64,000 nucleotides of DNA. It comes from Tamarix chinensis (lineage: Eukaryota > Streptophyta > Magnoliopsida > Caryophyllales > Tamaricaceae). Below, piece by piece: positions 1 through 12,606 of this stretch. The position numbers and the translations under genes are program-made. The notes beneath the pieces are model-generated. The model searched no databases and had not been told where the DNA came from. It saw only the letters and a list, made by a program, of their open reading frames with translations. The number at the start of each line of letters is the position of its first letter. The stretch's first letter is position 1. The stretch spans positions 11,698,286 to 11,762,285 of the forward strand of contig CM060174.1 of assembly GCA_030549775.1 (NCBI GenBank), in the 5' to 3' direction.

Positions 1-540
1 TCTCATTCAACAGATAGTGCATTTTGCAATTCATGTCATTTGAAAACCAATATTGTCCTATGTTTGCAAAAATGCAGTGTACAATTTTCCCCGTTATCTT
101 TATTTATTTATTATTATTTTTAATTTACCCCAGCTGTTGTTGGGTTTGTTTGGATCATAAGACTCGAGCGTATGAAGGTATTAAAAAAAGCGGAAAGGTA
201 GCTAGTCAAAGAGCAGCAAGGGCTGCTAGCCACTTAACCTAACAGGCTAAAACTCAACCTCAGCATAAATGTATCTTTAGAAAAGGTCGCGGCCTCGTGG
301 GTAGAAGAAAGAATGAATAGACAAGCAAAATTTGCCAAGTAAACGCAAATAAAAAGCATGCTTTGAACTTCATAACCAAAAGGTTCCCCATAATTTATAA
401 GAAAGAAGGTAGGTTAGAAGCTAAAATACAACCACCAAAATCACATTTTCAGTTAGGCAACCACCGGGGAAGGATATTTCTCTACTGTTTGAAATGGTAA
501 AAATTGGCTTAAATATGAGGAATTAAACTGTAAGGGGGGA
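1..540. other. spacer downstream of the SRP72 copy
   Basis: I see no supported gene here. The short open frames lack family motifs. It lies beyond the 3' end of the minus-strand SRP72 copy and may hold its former 3' UTR. Confidence 0.4.
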
Positions 541-544
541 AAAA

Positions 545-3500
545 CACTGAACGAGTCTGTCTACCTCATCGTCTTCTTTTTCGACGACTTTAATGAACCT
601 GCATGCTGAGATCCTCTTGTCCTTTCTTTTAGGTTCATAGCTGGATCTCTCCGTCTTAGTCAGCGTTCAGGATCTGCAGGTGGCCCTGGGTTTGCAGGGT
701 CGAATCCCTTGGGATACTTTGGCTTTCTTCTTTTTCGTTCTCTCTTTTGGGATACTTTGGCTTTGTTCTTCCTCGTTTTCTCTTTTATTTTATTTTCATC
801 TCAAGTCTCCAATCTTGCCATACGCGAAGCATCGGTAGGCTTTGCACTAGAAGCTCTCCAGCTTCTCCACTTCTTTTTCTGATAGAATGGGCAGTGGTTT
901 CAGCTTCTTCTCATAAGATTCTGCCTTTTAGGCGTCCACCTTAGCAGCTGCGGTCACCAATCCCACTAAAGCATCCACGTTATCGTGATTCTTGACTGCC
1001 TCCTAGAACAAATGGAATGCATGTTTTTCTGTGCCATGTCTGAGCTTGAAAGCTACAGCCTCTTGCGCGATTATGCTAAGCCTGCTGCCTTCAGTCATAG
1101 CATTTTTCCACCATTGATCGCAGCATCAAAAACAGCATAGGCGCCATCAATGTCTCCCGCACGCTCTTGAAGAGCCACGATAGTGGCAACGGTTGCAGGC
1201 ATGTGTCGGATATCAAGGACACTGGCCAAGGCTTCGGACGCTGCTTGAGAGCGGCCAGCAGCAGCAGCACCTAGTTGTGCTTTTGCAAGCAGGAACAACT
1301 TGGACTTCCCAGGGAACTTCTCAGAAGCTTGTGCAAGTACCTTTTAGCTTTTATAGCCTTGTTCTCTCTGAAAAGCACTGCAGCTTGAAGCAAGAAAGGC
1401 ATCATGCTGTCTGGAAATATGCCTTGCAACCCTGCAGCTAGGGCTGTTGACAAATCAAGCCGGCTCGCGAGTCGGCTCGGCTCGGCTCGTTAACGGCTCG
1501 ACTCGGCTCGCTTGATTAGATAAACAAATCAAATCTAAGCCTTGATTTTAGGCTCGTTTATTTAACGAGCCAAACTCAAGCCTAGGTTGACTCGGCTCGT
1601 TAGCTCGCAAACCGGCTTGATTCGAACCCGACTCGAATTCAGCTCGTTTGCTCGTTTATCAAATAAGTTTTGAAAATATATATAAATATAAAATAAAGTA
1701 AAAAAGAACTAATTATTTTTTTTACAAATAATTATCATAATTTAAGTCTTTTTTAACAAAAATAATTTTTATAAGTTTTTTTTACTAAAAATAATCTTCA
1801 TAATTTTCGAAGTGTAAATACAGTTGAACCGGGCTTCCGGGCTGGGCGGCCCGGGCTTGTCTCGTTGAGCGGTCGAGGGAAGTCACACAGGTTTTTTTTT
1901 TTAATTCTTCCGGTCCTGTGCGGCTGTGCTGTGTTACTTATTACTTGTTTCCTGCGTGCTTTACTTTTCCAGAGTCCAGAGACTCCAGACGAGCGCTGCC
2001 GACTCCCCACTACCCAGTCCCCTCGAGGCCTCGACCCTCGACCCCGTCCCGACCAGTCGACCACTACCAGCCACCAGGCGAAAAGTTGAAGACGACGCAC
2101 GGCACGTCGGCACCTCTCACGCACAGCCACAGGCACAGCGGCACAGGCCCGACACGAGCAGGAGCAGCACAGTCGAGCACTCAGCCGCAGATCCCGCTCC
2201 CGCAGGCGCAGCGAGCCAGGCCAACGACGCTCTCCAGATCTGCAGATCTTGAGCGGCTCGAGCCCTCTGCCGGTCTGCCCTCCTCACCGGGTCTCCCTCT
2301 CCCTCTCCCTCTCCCTCGCGGCGTCGCCCCTCCACCAGGACCACCACGACACCACTCGCGAGTCCCGTCCTCTATTCCCGAATCCCACTTGAAAACCGAC
2401 CTTATACTAGTATACTACAATCTTAACCTAACTCTGTTTTATGTGTATTGTGAGGTATATTGCATTAAATTTTTTTTTATGGCTTGAGTTATCAATAATA
2501 AACATAGATGCCTTGAGTTTGCGAGGGAATAAATCAAATCCCATCCTTGATAGTTTATTATTGATGTTTATTATTAAATTTGTTGAATAAATCTATGCTT
2601 TATTCATTTCTGATTCTGAATCTATGCAATGGTATTAGGTATTGAAAGTTACAGGTTTAATCGATTAATTTTTTTAATAAACGAGCCGAACAAATCGAGC
2701 CGACCAAACCGAGCTCGAATCGAGCCGACCAAACCGAGCCGGTTTGGCTTGTTTAAAATTAAAATGAACCGAGCCAAACCGAGCCACAAATCGAGCCACG
2801 AGCCAAGCCTAACGAACTGAGCCGATTTGGTTCGTTTTCATTAAACAAAACCGAGTCGAATAGCTCGCGAGCTTTTTTCGAACCGAACTCAAGCCTCAAA
2901 TACTTGACTCGATTCGAGCTCGAGCCGAACTCGAGCCTTACAAAAAATTTAACGAGCCGAATCGAGCCAGAGTAGGTTCGGCTTGATTCGGTTCGTCAAC
3001 AGCCCTACCTGCAGCAAGTTTCCGGGCCTGATAATCAACAGAAAAGGTAACGCCCAAGACACATTATTAGCTTGGCATAATTCTCCTGTTTGACCAAGTA
3101 TCCGGTTCTATTGTCCTATCATTCTCGATTTCTAATACGATTTTAATTTTCGGATTTTTTTGGGGGAGGGGGGCGTTGATGGGGATTTGCGGCTGCAGGA
3201 AATCCAAGAGAAAATCAATGAAAAACAATCACGGACGAACCTGATCCGTCCGGTTAGCATGGAGCAGAAGAAGCACTCTATTAGCAAATATTGCTTCCTT
3301 TTGCTTGGCTGAAAGCTTCAATTCTTGTCCATGAACAAGCTGAAAGTGACCTCGATTACTTTTCTCCATGAGTCGATCACGTTTATTTAAACCATCATTA
3401 ACATCTTTTGCAACCTTGGGCCCGGGATAACTCATCATCTGTCATGTTTCGTTTTATGATGTCTGTATAAGCTTTCAGTGCTTCTCGTCTGTTTCCAAGG

Positions 3501-3690
3501 AGCTGCATGAGAAGGCAATCTACATTAAGGAACTACCTAGTATCCCCCACCGGACAAGTATGATGTCTGTATAAACTTGCCTCTGATGACTACCTGTTAA
3601 ACGTATGCAAGTTGAACAGCTATTGGAACCAGTTCCATCTCTATCACATCTTCCGCCCAGTTCTCATCCATCAGTGTTTGTTGAAAATTA
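545..3690 (-). pseudogene. SRP72: SRP72 (signal recognition particle 72 kDa subunit) pseudogene, 5'-truncated, split by a transposon
   Basis: SRP72 is a TPR-rich scaffold protein of the signal recognition particle, which targets nascent secretory proteins to the ER. Reading leftward from 3690, recognisable pieces are QTLMDENWAEDVIEMELVPI (about 3690-3620), LLGNRREALKAYTDIIKRNM (about 3510-3440), the block ending KEAIFANRVLLLLHANR (3438-3229), then after a GT-AG intron (about 3228-3031) ARKLAAGLQGIFPDS, and the tail KYPKGFDPANPGPPADPER (about 730-663), the family signature. A 1569-bp hAT-type element interrupts the exon at 1439-3007. Joining the flanks with one target copy restores the reading through ARKLAAGLQGIF. 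Further damage: a frameshift near 1340, another at the WWKNAM block near 1110, several in-frame stops, and TGA where Trp is expected after DPER. The N-terminal half was not found. The retained intron argues for a DNA-level duplicate, not a retrocopy. Confidence 0.88.
1439..3007. mobile_element. non-autonomous hAT-type DNA transposon, 1569 bp
   Basis: The ends are inverted copies of TAGGGCTGTTGAC, at 1439-1451 and, reverse-complemented, at 2995-3007. An exact 8-bp direct duplication CCTGCAGC lies outside them (1431-1438 and 3008-3015), the hallmark of hAT insertion. Both subterminal regions are packed with GGCTCG/CGAGCC words (about 1460-1640 and 2680-2990), as in hAT elements where such words act as transposase-binding sites. 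No transposase is present. The middle, about 1800-2400, is strikingly G+C-rich and unlike its surroundings. The element lies inside an SRP72 exon. Confidence 0.9.
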
Positions 3691-3699
3691 AAAACGTGT

Positions 3700-5160
3700 A
3701 CGAGTCTTCACCTTTAATGAATGCCAATAAACAATTCCAAGAGAGCATAATTGGTTACATCATCTAGCCTCATCCAGTTGCTCCTGGCTCAGCAGGACGA
3801 GTAAAAAAGGAGAAGGGAGCAATGGGAATAAACAAACTTCAAAGTAAAATGTGGGAGAAAGCTACGAATATATTCAAACCATTTGCTTCCTTCCCCATAA
3901 AAACACCCCGATATGAAGCATTATTCATCATTGTCTAAATTTTCATAAACGGCCATCAACAGGGACAGGTACACTCCGAAACTGTTTTGAGTTTATTATA
4001 ATTTCAGTTCAGAATATTTAGAAAAGTAACCGGACAAAGAACTGCATTCTTCATCAAAACACGAAGGCCAGTAGCCACTTTATTAAGAACTGCATGCTTC
4101 GGCATAATTCACATAGATGATCAGATGGCCAGCAAAGATTAACTTTTGATTTAATTCTGATTTGTTGGAATTCAGCATTATGAGAAGTTTTCACCTAGAC
4201 CGTGATCACACAGGTGCTGCCCGTGCTTAGAGGTGGTCTCACCAAAGTGACAGCTACATCTCTCTGTTGGAGCACCTATCTCTCAACTACGCAGTTATAA
4301 AAAGCCAGATTGGGTCCTCTAAATTTCAAGTTTTAACACCCCTAGACGCTGACATGAAAAGGAATACACAGTAGTGAGCGTATGGCTTAGCAGTGCCCCC
4401 CCCCCCAAAACCCCACACCCAAAAAAAAAACACTTCTTATCTTACTTTATATAAAACTGACTTCTTGCGGCATATATTTCCCATCGAAAACTATCCCTTT
4501 CACAAAAATGTATAAAAAGAGGGCGATCGGCTGAACAGAGAGTGGAAAAAGAAAAATATTGCAGGACACAATTCCAGTACCAAACAGCCACCCTGCGGAA
4601 AACAACCGAAGATGCAAATGTTAATATATATATATATATATTGCTCTATAAAGTTATTATTATTTAAAAATAAAGTGTTTTATATTTTATGAGTATACAT
4701 TTATTTTTAAGCATGGTCTGTATTTAAATTAAATATAAAATTTGACCAACAAAATTAATAAATATGTGTCTCAAGTTAATATATCAATCTAATTATTTCT
4801 TCTCCTATTTCTTGACCATAGAAATAGTTATAGGATTTATATGGAGTGGTGTGTGTGCCTATATATTATACCTGTACAAATAAATAAAAAAGGGAAGAAT
4901 AAATATATATTAATTTGAATGTATATGATTGTGGTTATTAAGATAAGTCTCTTATCAAGTTTTATAAACTACAACACTACTCAAATTAATACGTGACTTT
5001 TAGTTTTTTTTCCTCACATATCTTTCTCCGTCTTTTACTCTCCCTCTTAATATTCATATACATTGAAGATAGAAGAGAGAATCGAGATTTAATTCTCTTC
5101 TTGAAATCAAGCTTAATTCAAAAAGATTATAGAAGATCCATGTTACAAGCTATCAAGACT
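3700..5160. other. spacer without recognised gene
   Basis: A C-run followed by A-runs lies at about 4397-4432 and a (TA)n microsatellite at about 4625-4641. No coding homology was recognised. The last few hundred bases may belong to the 3' end of the copia element to the right, but I could not fix an LTR boundary. Confidence 0.4.
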
Positions 5161-5439
5161 TAGTTATTGCGATATGGATAAGGCTAGTGAGTATCCAAAG
5201 CCTGTGATATTCTAATCTGATACACAGATCATGGCGACATGTTCTCAAAATTCTAAAAATCATCTTCCATGTATTACAATACACTAGTTCCACTCACAAC
5301 TTTTACTTTACGAATAAACCCAATGTTCATTATAAGTCCTTCACTTATTATATTATTTCTCAATAAATCATATGTTTACAAACTGAATGAGAACCAAAAC
5401 ACAACATAACTTTATTACAAGCTACATAATGCATTACAT

Positions 5440-6990
5440 TAATGTTATCACATAGAGGGTCTAATACTTATATTACAAACATGATCCTTAAACTTGTTTG
5501 GTGGCATGCCCTCGGTTAAAGATTCGACTAACATATAATTAGTGTCTATGTATTTCAATCCCACTTCCCCTTTTGAAACACATTTTTTTATCTTCAAATA
5601 CTTGATTTTTATACCCTTGGTATGACTACCAATTTTGTTGTTCCTTGAGATAAAAACGATAACTAAATTGTCACAGTGAAGCTCTAGAAACGGAATAAAC
5701 TATTTTAAGACCCAATATGAAATTTCTTAACCACACATCATGCTTGGTGGCTTAAAATGGCAAGATGAGTTCTGCTTACATGGTAGAAGTGCTTATACAA
5801 TCCCACTTCTTGCTTTTTCAGGATATTGTTCCACCGACTAATAGAAAAATGAATCCAAAAGTAGATTTGTGTGAATCTACACATCTAGCAAATTCTACAT
5901 ATGAATAGCCAAATACCTACAAATCCTCAACATGACGATACATCATCATGTAATCCCTTGTTTTCATTTAGATATCTCACAACCTTCTTTGCATCTTTCC
6001 AATGATCAACTCCTATATTACTCTGGTAACATCCTAATACCCTAACAACATATGTAATGTTAGGTCTTGTGCAAACATGAGCATACAAAAGGATTCCAAC
6101 TATAGAAGCATATGGGATATTCTTTATCCTATCTCTCTCTAAGTCATTCTTAAGACACTTAATTGCGGTTTGTCACCCTTGACAATAGGAGTCACAAATG
6201 GTGTACAATTTGTCATCCTATATCTTTCTAACACCTTGTTGATATATGCTTACTGTAATAGACCTAACATACCTTGGGGTCTATCTCGATGAATCTTAAT
6301 GTTAATGGCATAAGATGCACCATCCATATCCTTCATATCAAATTTGTTAGAAAGAAATTGTTTCTCCTCATATATCATCGCTTTATCAGTGCATGCATAT
6401 CATCTAATATAAAACCAAGAAACAAACCTTAATGCCACTGACCTTGATGTATGTAAAATGATCCATGACATTCACTTCAAATCCAAATGAAGAAATGATA
6501 GCATGAAATTTAAGATACCATTTCCACGAGGCTTGTTTCAATTCATATATGGCTTCCTTAAGCATACATGCAAGTTTGTTACTTTAATTATAGGATAACC
6601 CTTCAAGTTATTTCATATATATCTCCTCCTCAAGATCACCGTTTAAAAATTTTGTTTTTGCATCCATCTATTGTAGCTCAAAATCAAAATGAGTTACTAA
6701 TACCATAACTATACCTAGGTAATCCTTTGTGGACACAAGAGATAATTTCTCTTTGTAGTCCTCAACCTCTTTCTGAGTGAACCCCTTAGCAACTAGTCTA
6801 GCCTTTTACCCATTAATGTTTCCTAATGACTCTGTCTTTGTATAAGGTCCAAAACTTCATTGTCCTTTATGGAATTCTTGTCTTCCTTCATAGAATCATA
6901 CCATAGCTCAGATTTCAAACTATTCATGGCATGTGAAAAGGTTTTGAGATCATCAATAGTACAAAAGTTTATTCATATTATTTTAATTGC
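5440..6990 (-). pseudogene. Ty1/copia reverse transcriptase-RNase H remnant
   Basis: Translated leftward in several frames this gives the standard copia order. MNSLKSELWYDSMKEDKNSI (about 6930-6870) precedes RT. Next come GFTQKEVEDYKEKLSLVSTK (about 6780-6720), a block matching TAFLNGDLEEEVYMK, then LKEAIYELKQASWKWYLKF (about 6560-6510) and ISSFGFEVNVMDHFTYIKVS. RNase H follows with an ASIVGILLYAHVCTRPNI block (about 6100-6050), NIGVDHWKDAKKVVRYLNEN (about 6020-5960), SGYVFLLVGGTISW near 5830, and the tail KGEVGLKYIDTNYMLVES near 5570-5520. Stops and frameshifts are frequent, so the element is dead. The order of domains sets the minus orientation. Gag, protease and integrase were not recognised to the right, and no LTR pair was delimited. 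Confidence 0.85.
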
Positions 6991-6999
6991 ATATAATAG

Positions 7000-9240
7000 T
7001 CACTATGTATAGCCGACCTTATTTCTCCAAAAAGATCATGTCAAGGCTAGCCCATCATCCTCTAAAGGAGCTTACTCAGCAACTTTTTGTTCAAAAACTT
7101 TAGGAAGTTCTTGAACAACCTAATCTATTAGATTTATGTTAGCATCATGTGGAGCCACAATACCATTCCCAAAATATAAGAACTAAAAAATTTCTTTAAA
7201 ACAAATTTGTGGAAGCCAAAACACAAACCACACGAGTGTTGTATCTCATCTAACATATAAGAGGTACTAATTATAGCTACTATATGCCGGGTGCAAGGCA
7301 AAAGTAACCTTGAAATTAGGAATCAGGTGTGATAGCACTTTATTTCACCACAATACAATATACGAAATAGAGATAAGAGAGCATATATAGTGACAACATA
7401 GGACATAAAAGTCCAAAGAGAGAGAGAGTTTGGATAACAAAACTTTAGTTCAAACTTGATCACACTCACCACAAGAAACACAACAAAAGTATTGAATCAA
7501 TGAGCACCTTCAAATATTCAAGCAAAGTCACAACTGCTCATTGAATAGGTAAGGGGACCATGAAAAAAAACACATCAGTACAACAATACTAAGTAATCTA
7601 CTATGCATTATTAAACATGCAAATGTTACATAGCACAAAGAAGGTATCACAATAGGAACATTACACAAACACATTAAGTAACACATGCGATAGCGAGAAT
7701 AATAATACATGACATCTCATAACCATCACCTATACCATGTTTTCAATATACCATTATTCTTAACCGTGCATAATCTCAATAACTAATTACAACAATTCCA
7801 ATTACATAGTCCCATTGTGTGCATAGATCCCACTATTTATAAACAATGGGATAATATTGTTAATAAACAACCCAAGGCATAATGATCCTATCCAATATTA
7901 GTACAACTCTAGGGTAAAACACTCATGACTACTATACTATCTAATGGAATGGTAACAAGTAAAATCCTAAAGCATAATGATCCTAAACATTATCCTATCT
8001 GATGGAACAATAATAAATAAAAGCCTTTGGCATAATGCTCTTGACTACTATTCTCGTCTAATGGAAAGAAATTTAACTAATAGTGCCTTTGTAAAAATCA
8101 TAGCAACATAATTCATATTAATAAAGTCAAGGGTAGTGCAAAAAGGAAACTACCAAACCATAGGTAGGGCACAAAGATAACTACTGACTCTCCAATCCAA
8201 AATTATTCCAAATAAAAAAAATATTTACCTCCATTTTATTAACTCGAGGCGACACAAGAGACAACCTAAAAATATATAAAGTACATCAGTTATATTCGCT
8301 CACTAAAGGTGGCACAATACCCTCTAACCATACAACTCAGAGCATGCCATGGTGATGGTAATCCACAAAGTATGTGTTAATGTAAGAATTATTTTGGGAA
8401 TTTTACATTATATAATATTTAATGTATCTAAAAAATACTGGACGTTTATTTGACCCAATTTTTTTTCTTTTTTCCTTTTAAATTTTAGATTATATATTAT
8501 TTAATGTGTGTTTACTCTCTTCTTTTTTTTAGATTACAAATATTTCATTGCTTTCCTGTGCATATTAGAACATATGTGATTGATTAAGCTTGATAAATAC
8601 ATTATTGATTTAAGCATATTGACGTCACGTGAAAAAAAACTAAACAAATTGTAAAAAAAAATAGATGTACAAAGTCCAAATTACAAAGATCTCCGAAAAA
8701 GAAAGTCACATGTAATGTCCTAGTACCCAACCTTTATTACCAATACTCTTTGTATTCCATTAATTGTGAGTACAGTATGTTGTGCACCCATATGAGGGTT
8801 TTTTATTGAACATGTGAAAACAAAATACAAAAAAATGCAAACAAACAAAGTCTCATGTATTAACTAATAATAATACGTGAGTATAAATTATCTACATAAA
8901 TATGCAAATAGACATGCAAAAAAACACAGTCTCGTGTCTTTCAAATAAATTGAAGTATCTACACCTAAATAACCTACAAAGTCAAATCATCTATCTATTT
9001 TTATAGCATTTAATAAAAAATAATGGACCTACAAAGTCACATGAAAAAAAAAAGTGAATTACAACTACTATAATGGATATACAAAGTCCAAAAAAGTGAC
9101 ATATAGAAAAAGAAATTAAGTGGCATGCAAGATTTTGATTAAAAATTAAATCGTCTGCCTATAAATTTTCTCCCAACACACTTCAAACACACCATTTCCA
9201 ACAATTAAATAAATAAATTCATATATACTCCATTTTATAA
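7000..9240. other. A+T-rich spacer with short degenerate repeats
   Basis: No gene was recognised. Around 7860-8080 a unit of roughly 70-100 bp containing the words GGCATAATGATCCTA and CTATCTAATGGAA recurs about three times. Around 8650-9110 the words ACAAAGTC and GTCACATG recur. The left part may be the decayed 5' part of the adjacent copia element. Confidence 0.4.
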
Positions 9241-9259
9241 TCATAGCTTCAAGTTCTAG

Positions 9260-10490
9260 TTTGAATTCTCACAAACACAATGAAAATGAAGAAGATTTCA
9301 ATGATCATGTAGACATAGATAGGAGAATTCAAATAACTATAGAAGATTATATATTCAAACTCTCGGGTTGTCGGTATTGCAAGCATCAAATTATGAGAGA
9401 ACTACTTAGATCTACACAAGTAGAAAGAGGAGTTATTTGATGTAATTGCATAGAGATAAATCATGTTGAGGGTCATGAATGCTTATATTCATACTACTTT
9501 TTGGAGAATCAAACATGTATGGCTCACACTAGATTTCTAATGCAAAAGCATGTCTTCCTTTGAGTAGTGAAAGTTATTGGTGCTCATACTCCATATTTTT
9601 GAATAATGATTTGAAGCATGTAGGAGACCTGGCTCATCACCACTACAAAAGTGCACTATTGTTATAAGAGTCCTTGCTTATGGAATGTCTGCCAATGCAT
9701 GTGACGACTATGTTCATATCAGAAAATCAACAATAATTGAATGCATGAAGAAATTTGATGAAAGTGTGGTTAATGGTTTTAGAGACCAATATTCAAGGAG
9801 GCTAATGGAGGAGGATCTCCAACAATTTCTGGAATGGAAGAATTGCTTAGTGTCTTGGCAAGGTCAGTTTTCTTGAGAGGATGGAAAGATGATAATTTTT
9901 CTTGAAGCGGTTGTTTCCTACAATTTGTGGATATGACTTAAATTCTTTGGTATTTCAGGTAATTGTAATGACATAAATATCCTATATCAATATTTGGTAT
10001 TCAACAATATTTATAATAGCATAGATCTGACAATAGCATTTATTGTTAACAATAACCAGTATAACCTAGGTTATTACTTAACTTATGGCATATACTCTCC
10101 ATGGGCTACATTCATTTAGTCCATTCAGTCACCACAAAGTGATAAACATAAAATCTTTTCGCAATGTCAAGAGGCAGTGAGGAAGGATGTTGAGTGTGTG
10201 TTTAGGATGGTGTAAGCATGATTTTCAATTATATGAGCCTCAATGCTTATGTGGGATATCGATACTTGGGGAAACATTATGAGAGCTTGTATCATATGAA
10301 ATATTATGATTTCCAAAGGTGAACAAGATAATTATGATCATATACCAAATGTTCCTGACTATGATCAGACTAACATTACATATAGTAGCTCAACACGGTA
10401 ATATTTTAACAAGCTTATTTTGGAACATGAGAGGTATCTTCAAAGAAAGTATATCATCGAAGATAGGGAATCTAATCATTCCTTGATGTG
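9260..10490 (+). pseudogene. PIF/Harbinger (ALP1-like) transposase pseudogene
   Basis: This is a decayed DDE nuclease of the PIF/Harbinger superfamily, which plants also keep as ALP1-like proteins. In order I see EGHECLYSYYFLENQTCMAH (about 9463-9522), GMSANACDDYVHIRKSTIIE (about 9682-9741), the helix FRDQYSRRLMEEDLQQFLEW ending in WKNCLVSWQGQFS (to 9876), LEAVVSYNLWI, NCNDINILYQYLVFNNIYNS (about 9962-10020), QYNLGYYLTYGIYSPWATFI (about 10060-10120) and QEAVRKDVECVFRM (about 10168-10210). The stretch that normally joins EEDLQQFLE to WKNC, with the first catalytic Asp, is deleted. Stops and frameshifts occur elsewhere. No terminal repeats or TWA duplication were identified. Confidence 0.82.
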
Positions 10491-12260
10491 TAATTAAATT
10501 AATAATATTTGAAAAGTTTTCAATAACCAATATATTGGTGTTTGAAGAATCCTCTAACTTGTATTGTTGTTATATTTCTAAATATGGATGTCGTGTTTGG
10601 TGTATTCTTGTATTTTTATTTTCCTTAATTTTCATTATGCATTGTTGTTGGTTTTTCCCCATTTTAATCATTGTATTTATATTTGATATTTAAACTATTA
10701 TGGCTTTTTCACAATTCACAACTACTTTACAAGTATTTTGGAGGTTTTAATTAGTATTGCATTAATTAATTAAAATTATAAAAGTATAGTTAAATAATCA
10801 AAGAGCTTTTTTTAAAATTAATAAATAAGAACTAATAAATTTAGCAATATTAATATTAATTAATTAATAAACACTAATCAAAATATTTAATAATTAAATA
10901 CATGAAATAGTATTCAATAAACATTGATTAATTAGTATTAATATCTAATAATGATGACTATATAATTTACATTATATTTAATAATTAAAAAATTTGTAAA
11001 AATTAATTTAAACTAAAATATATTTTTTCAAAACTTATATAATTTTAAAATATTAATTATTTTTAAAAAATAAATTTAAATTTACTAAAATTTAATTTAA
11101 AAATTGTTGTATTAATTACAACTAATATAAGGCCATAATGGTTCGTAATAATCTACAATAAAATAGTGATAAGAAAAAGTTTTTCATTATATAGTTGAGT
11201 TTCAATCTTTGGAAAAACATTTCACTTATTTTGGTCTCAATTAACAAGTTCTATAATTTTGAAGACTTTATACCTAAGTAAATGAGTTATAATATTGAAG
11301 TACTTGAGCTAGACTTTATACATAAGTTAATGAGTTATAATATTGAAGTGCTTGATCTTCTTTGTCAGGTAAAAAAAAAACTTGAATATTTACTTAGCGT
11401 TTAGTGACATAGTCCCTCCATTTTTAACAAGTCAAGGTTTTGATTTTTCTTTTATATTTTTTTCCCTCTCAATGGAAAGATTAGAATCCAGGATTATAGA
11501 AGTAGCAAAAATGCTAACTATATGTGAATTTAGTGATACACGGAGCTACCAACATGATAACAAAAAAACATGATTTCTCTCACTATGGGGATATGATCTT
11601 CATAAAAATGGAAACAAAAGGGTAGGTTGTGGCTAGCATGATCTAAGGTATCCGCTACTTGGTTTGTCTCATTGAACTTGTCCTCTACCTTGCATGATTC
11701 AGATTTACCCATCCACTCTCTACAAGCCTCAATAATGTTAGCATGGCAGCAAAGACACAAGGTATTTGTTCATGTGCGCTAAATCTAAGATGTTTGAGCT
11801 ACATGAAAAATATATGAACTAGAGAAAACCTCACTCCATTTGACATTTTCCATAAAATGGTCAATTCTTGAACTTATATTACTAATTTTTTTAGGAAGAT
11901 AAACATGAAATATTAGTTGTTACCAACATACTTAATATAAGTATGGTTTATCGTACCATTCTCGTGTTTAGGAATAAGAGGTATTTAATAAAATAGAGAA
12001 AAGAGTTAGGATATATAATTTCAAGTACAAAAATAGGGAAAATATAATAAGAGATACCATGGAATTAAGAGTCCATAATTTATATGGGAAAAAATGCCAC
12101 ATTACCGAAGAACATAAGCTCTATGCCCTAAAACTATACAATAAAGTCACTCCTCCATAGGTAGGATGCCAAAATTATTAAGAAAATCATTGAATACCTA
12201 TGCATAAGAAACTATATTGTTTGCTCGTGGGAATGAACAACACTCATGAAAAGGATGGTT
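10490..12260. other. A+T-rich spacer
   Basis: No recognisable coding region. From about 10740 to 11110 the sequence is almost pure A/T. A ~50-bp direct repeat containing GAGTTATAATATTGAAGT occurs at about 11283-11303 and 11332-11350. Confidence 0.4.
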
Positions 12261-12266
12261 AGTATT

Positions 12267-12606
12267 TTTAACACCCCTAGTAGATATGATCATGCGGTGA
12301 CCACTTAGTAGCCACCTAACAGTATCTTAGGCCTATAAGGATTATGAGGGCTACCCTGAAGCGGTTTGTCTCAAATTCAACATGAATTCTTTCAGTGTGC
12401 TTTTCCTCACTCACATAATTTCTGATAAATTTTTAAAATTTTTTAAACCTTTCCAAGAGGATCATCCATCCTAAATATTGATTTATGACAAACATAATTA
12501 ATTGTAGAGTTCTTTAGGATGGAATCACCCTAAAAATGGTATACCATGTTGATATAAGTAACTATATCGCTACTTATATCACTCCACTCAATTTAGGGGT
12601 ATTACA
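12267..12606 (-). repeat. TRIM-family LTR copy, minus orientation
   Basis: This ~340-bp copy has ends TTTAACACC and GGTATTACA. It matches the LTRs of the bounded TRIM at 45038-45798, sharing words such as GAGTTCTTTAGGATGGAATC and GGTATACCATGTTGATATAA. It stands alone directly before an oppositely oriented copy. Confidence 0.65.

Noticed and set aside
7528..7710. Small hydrophobic open frame on minus
   Set aside because: A Cys/Met/Tyr-rich chance frame in an A+T-rich repeat-bearing spacer, with no family similarity.
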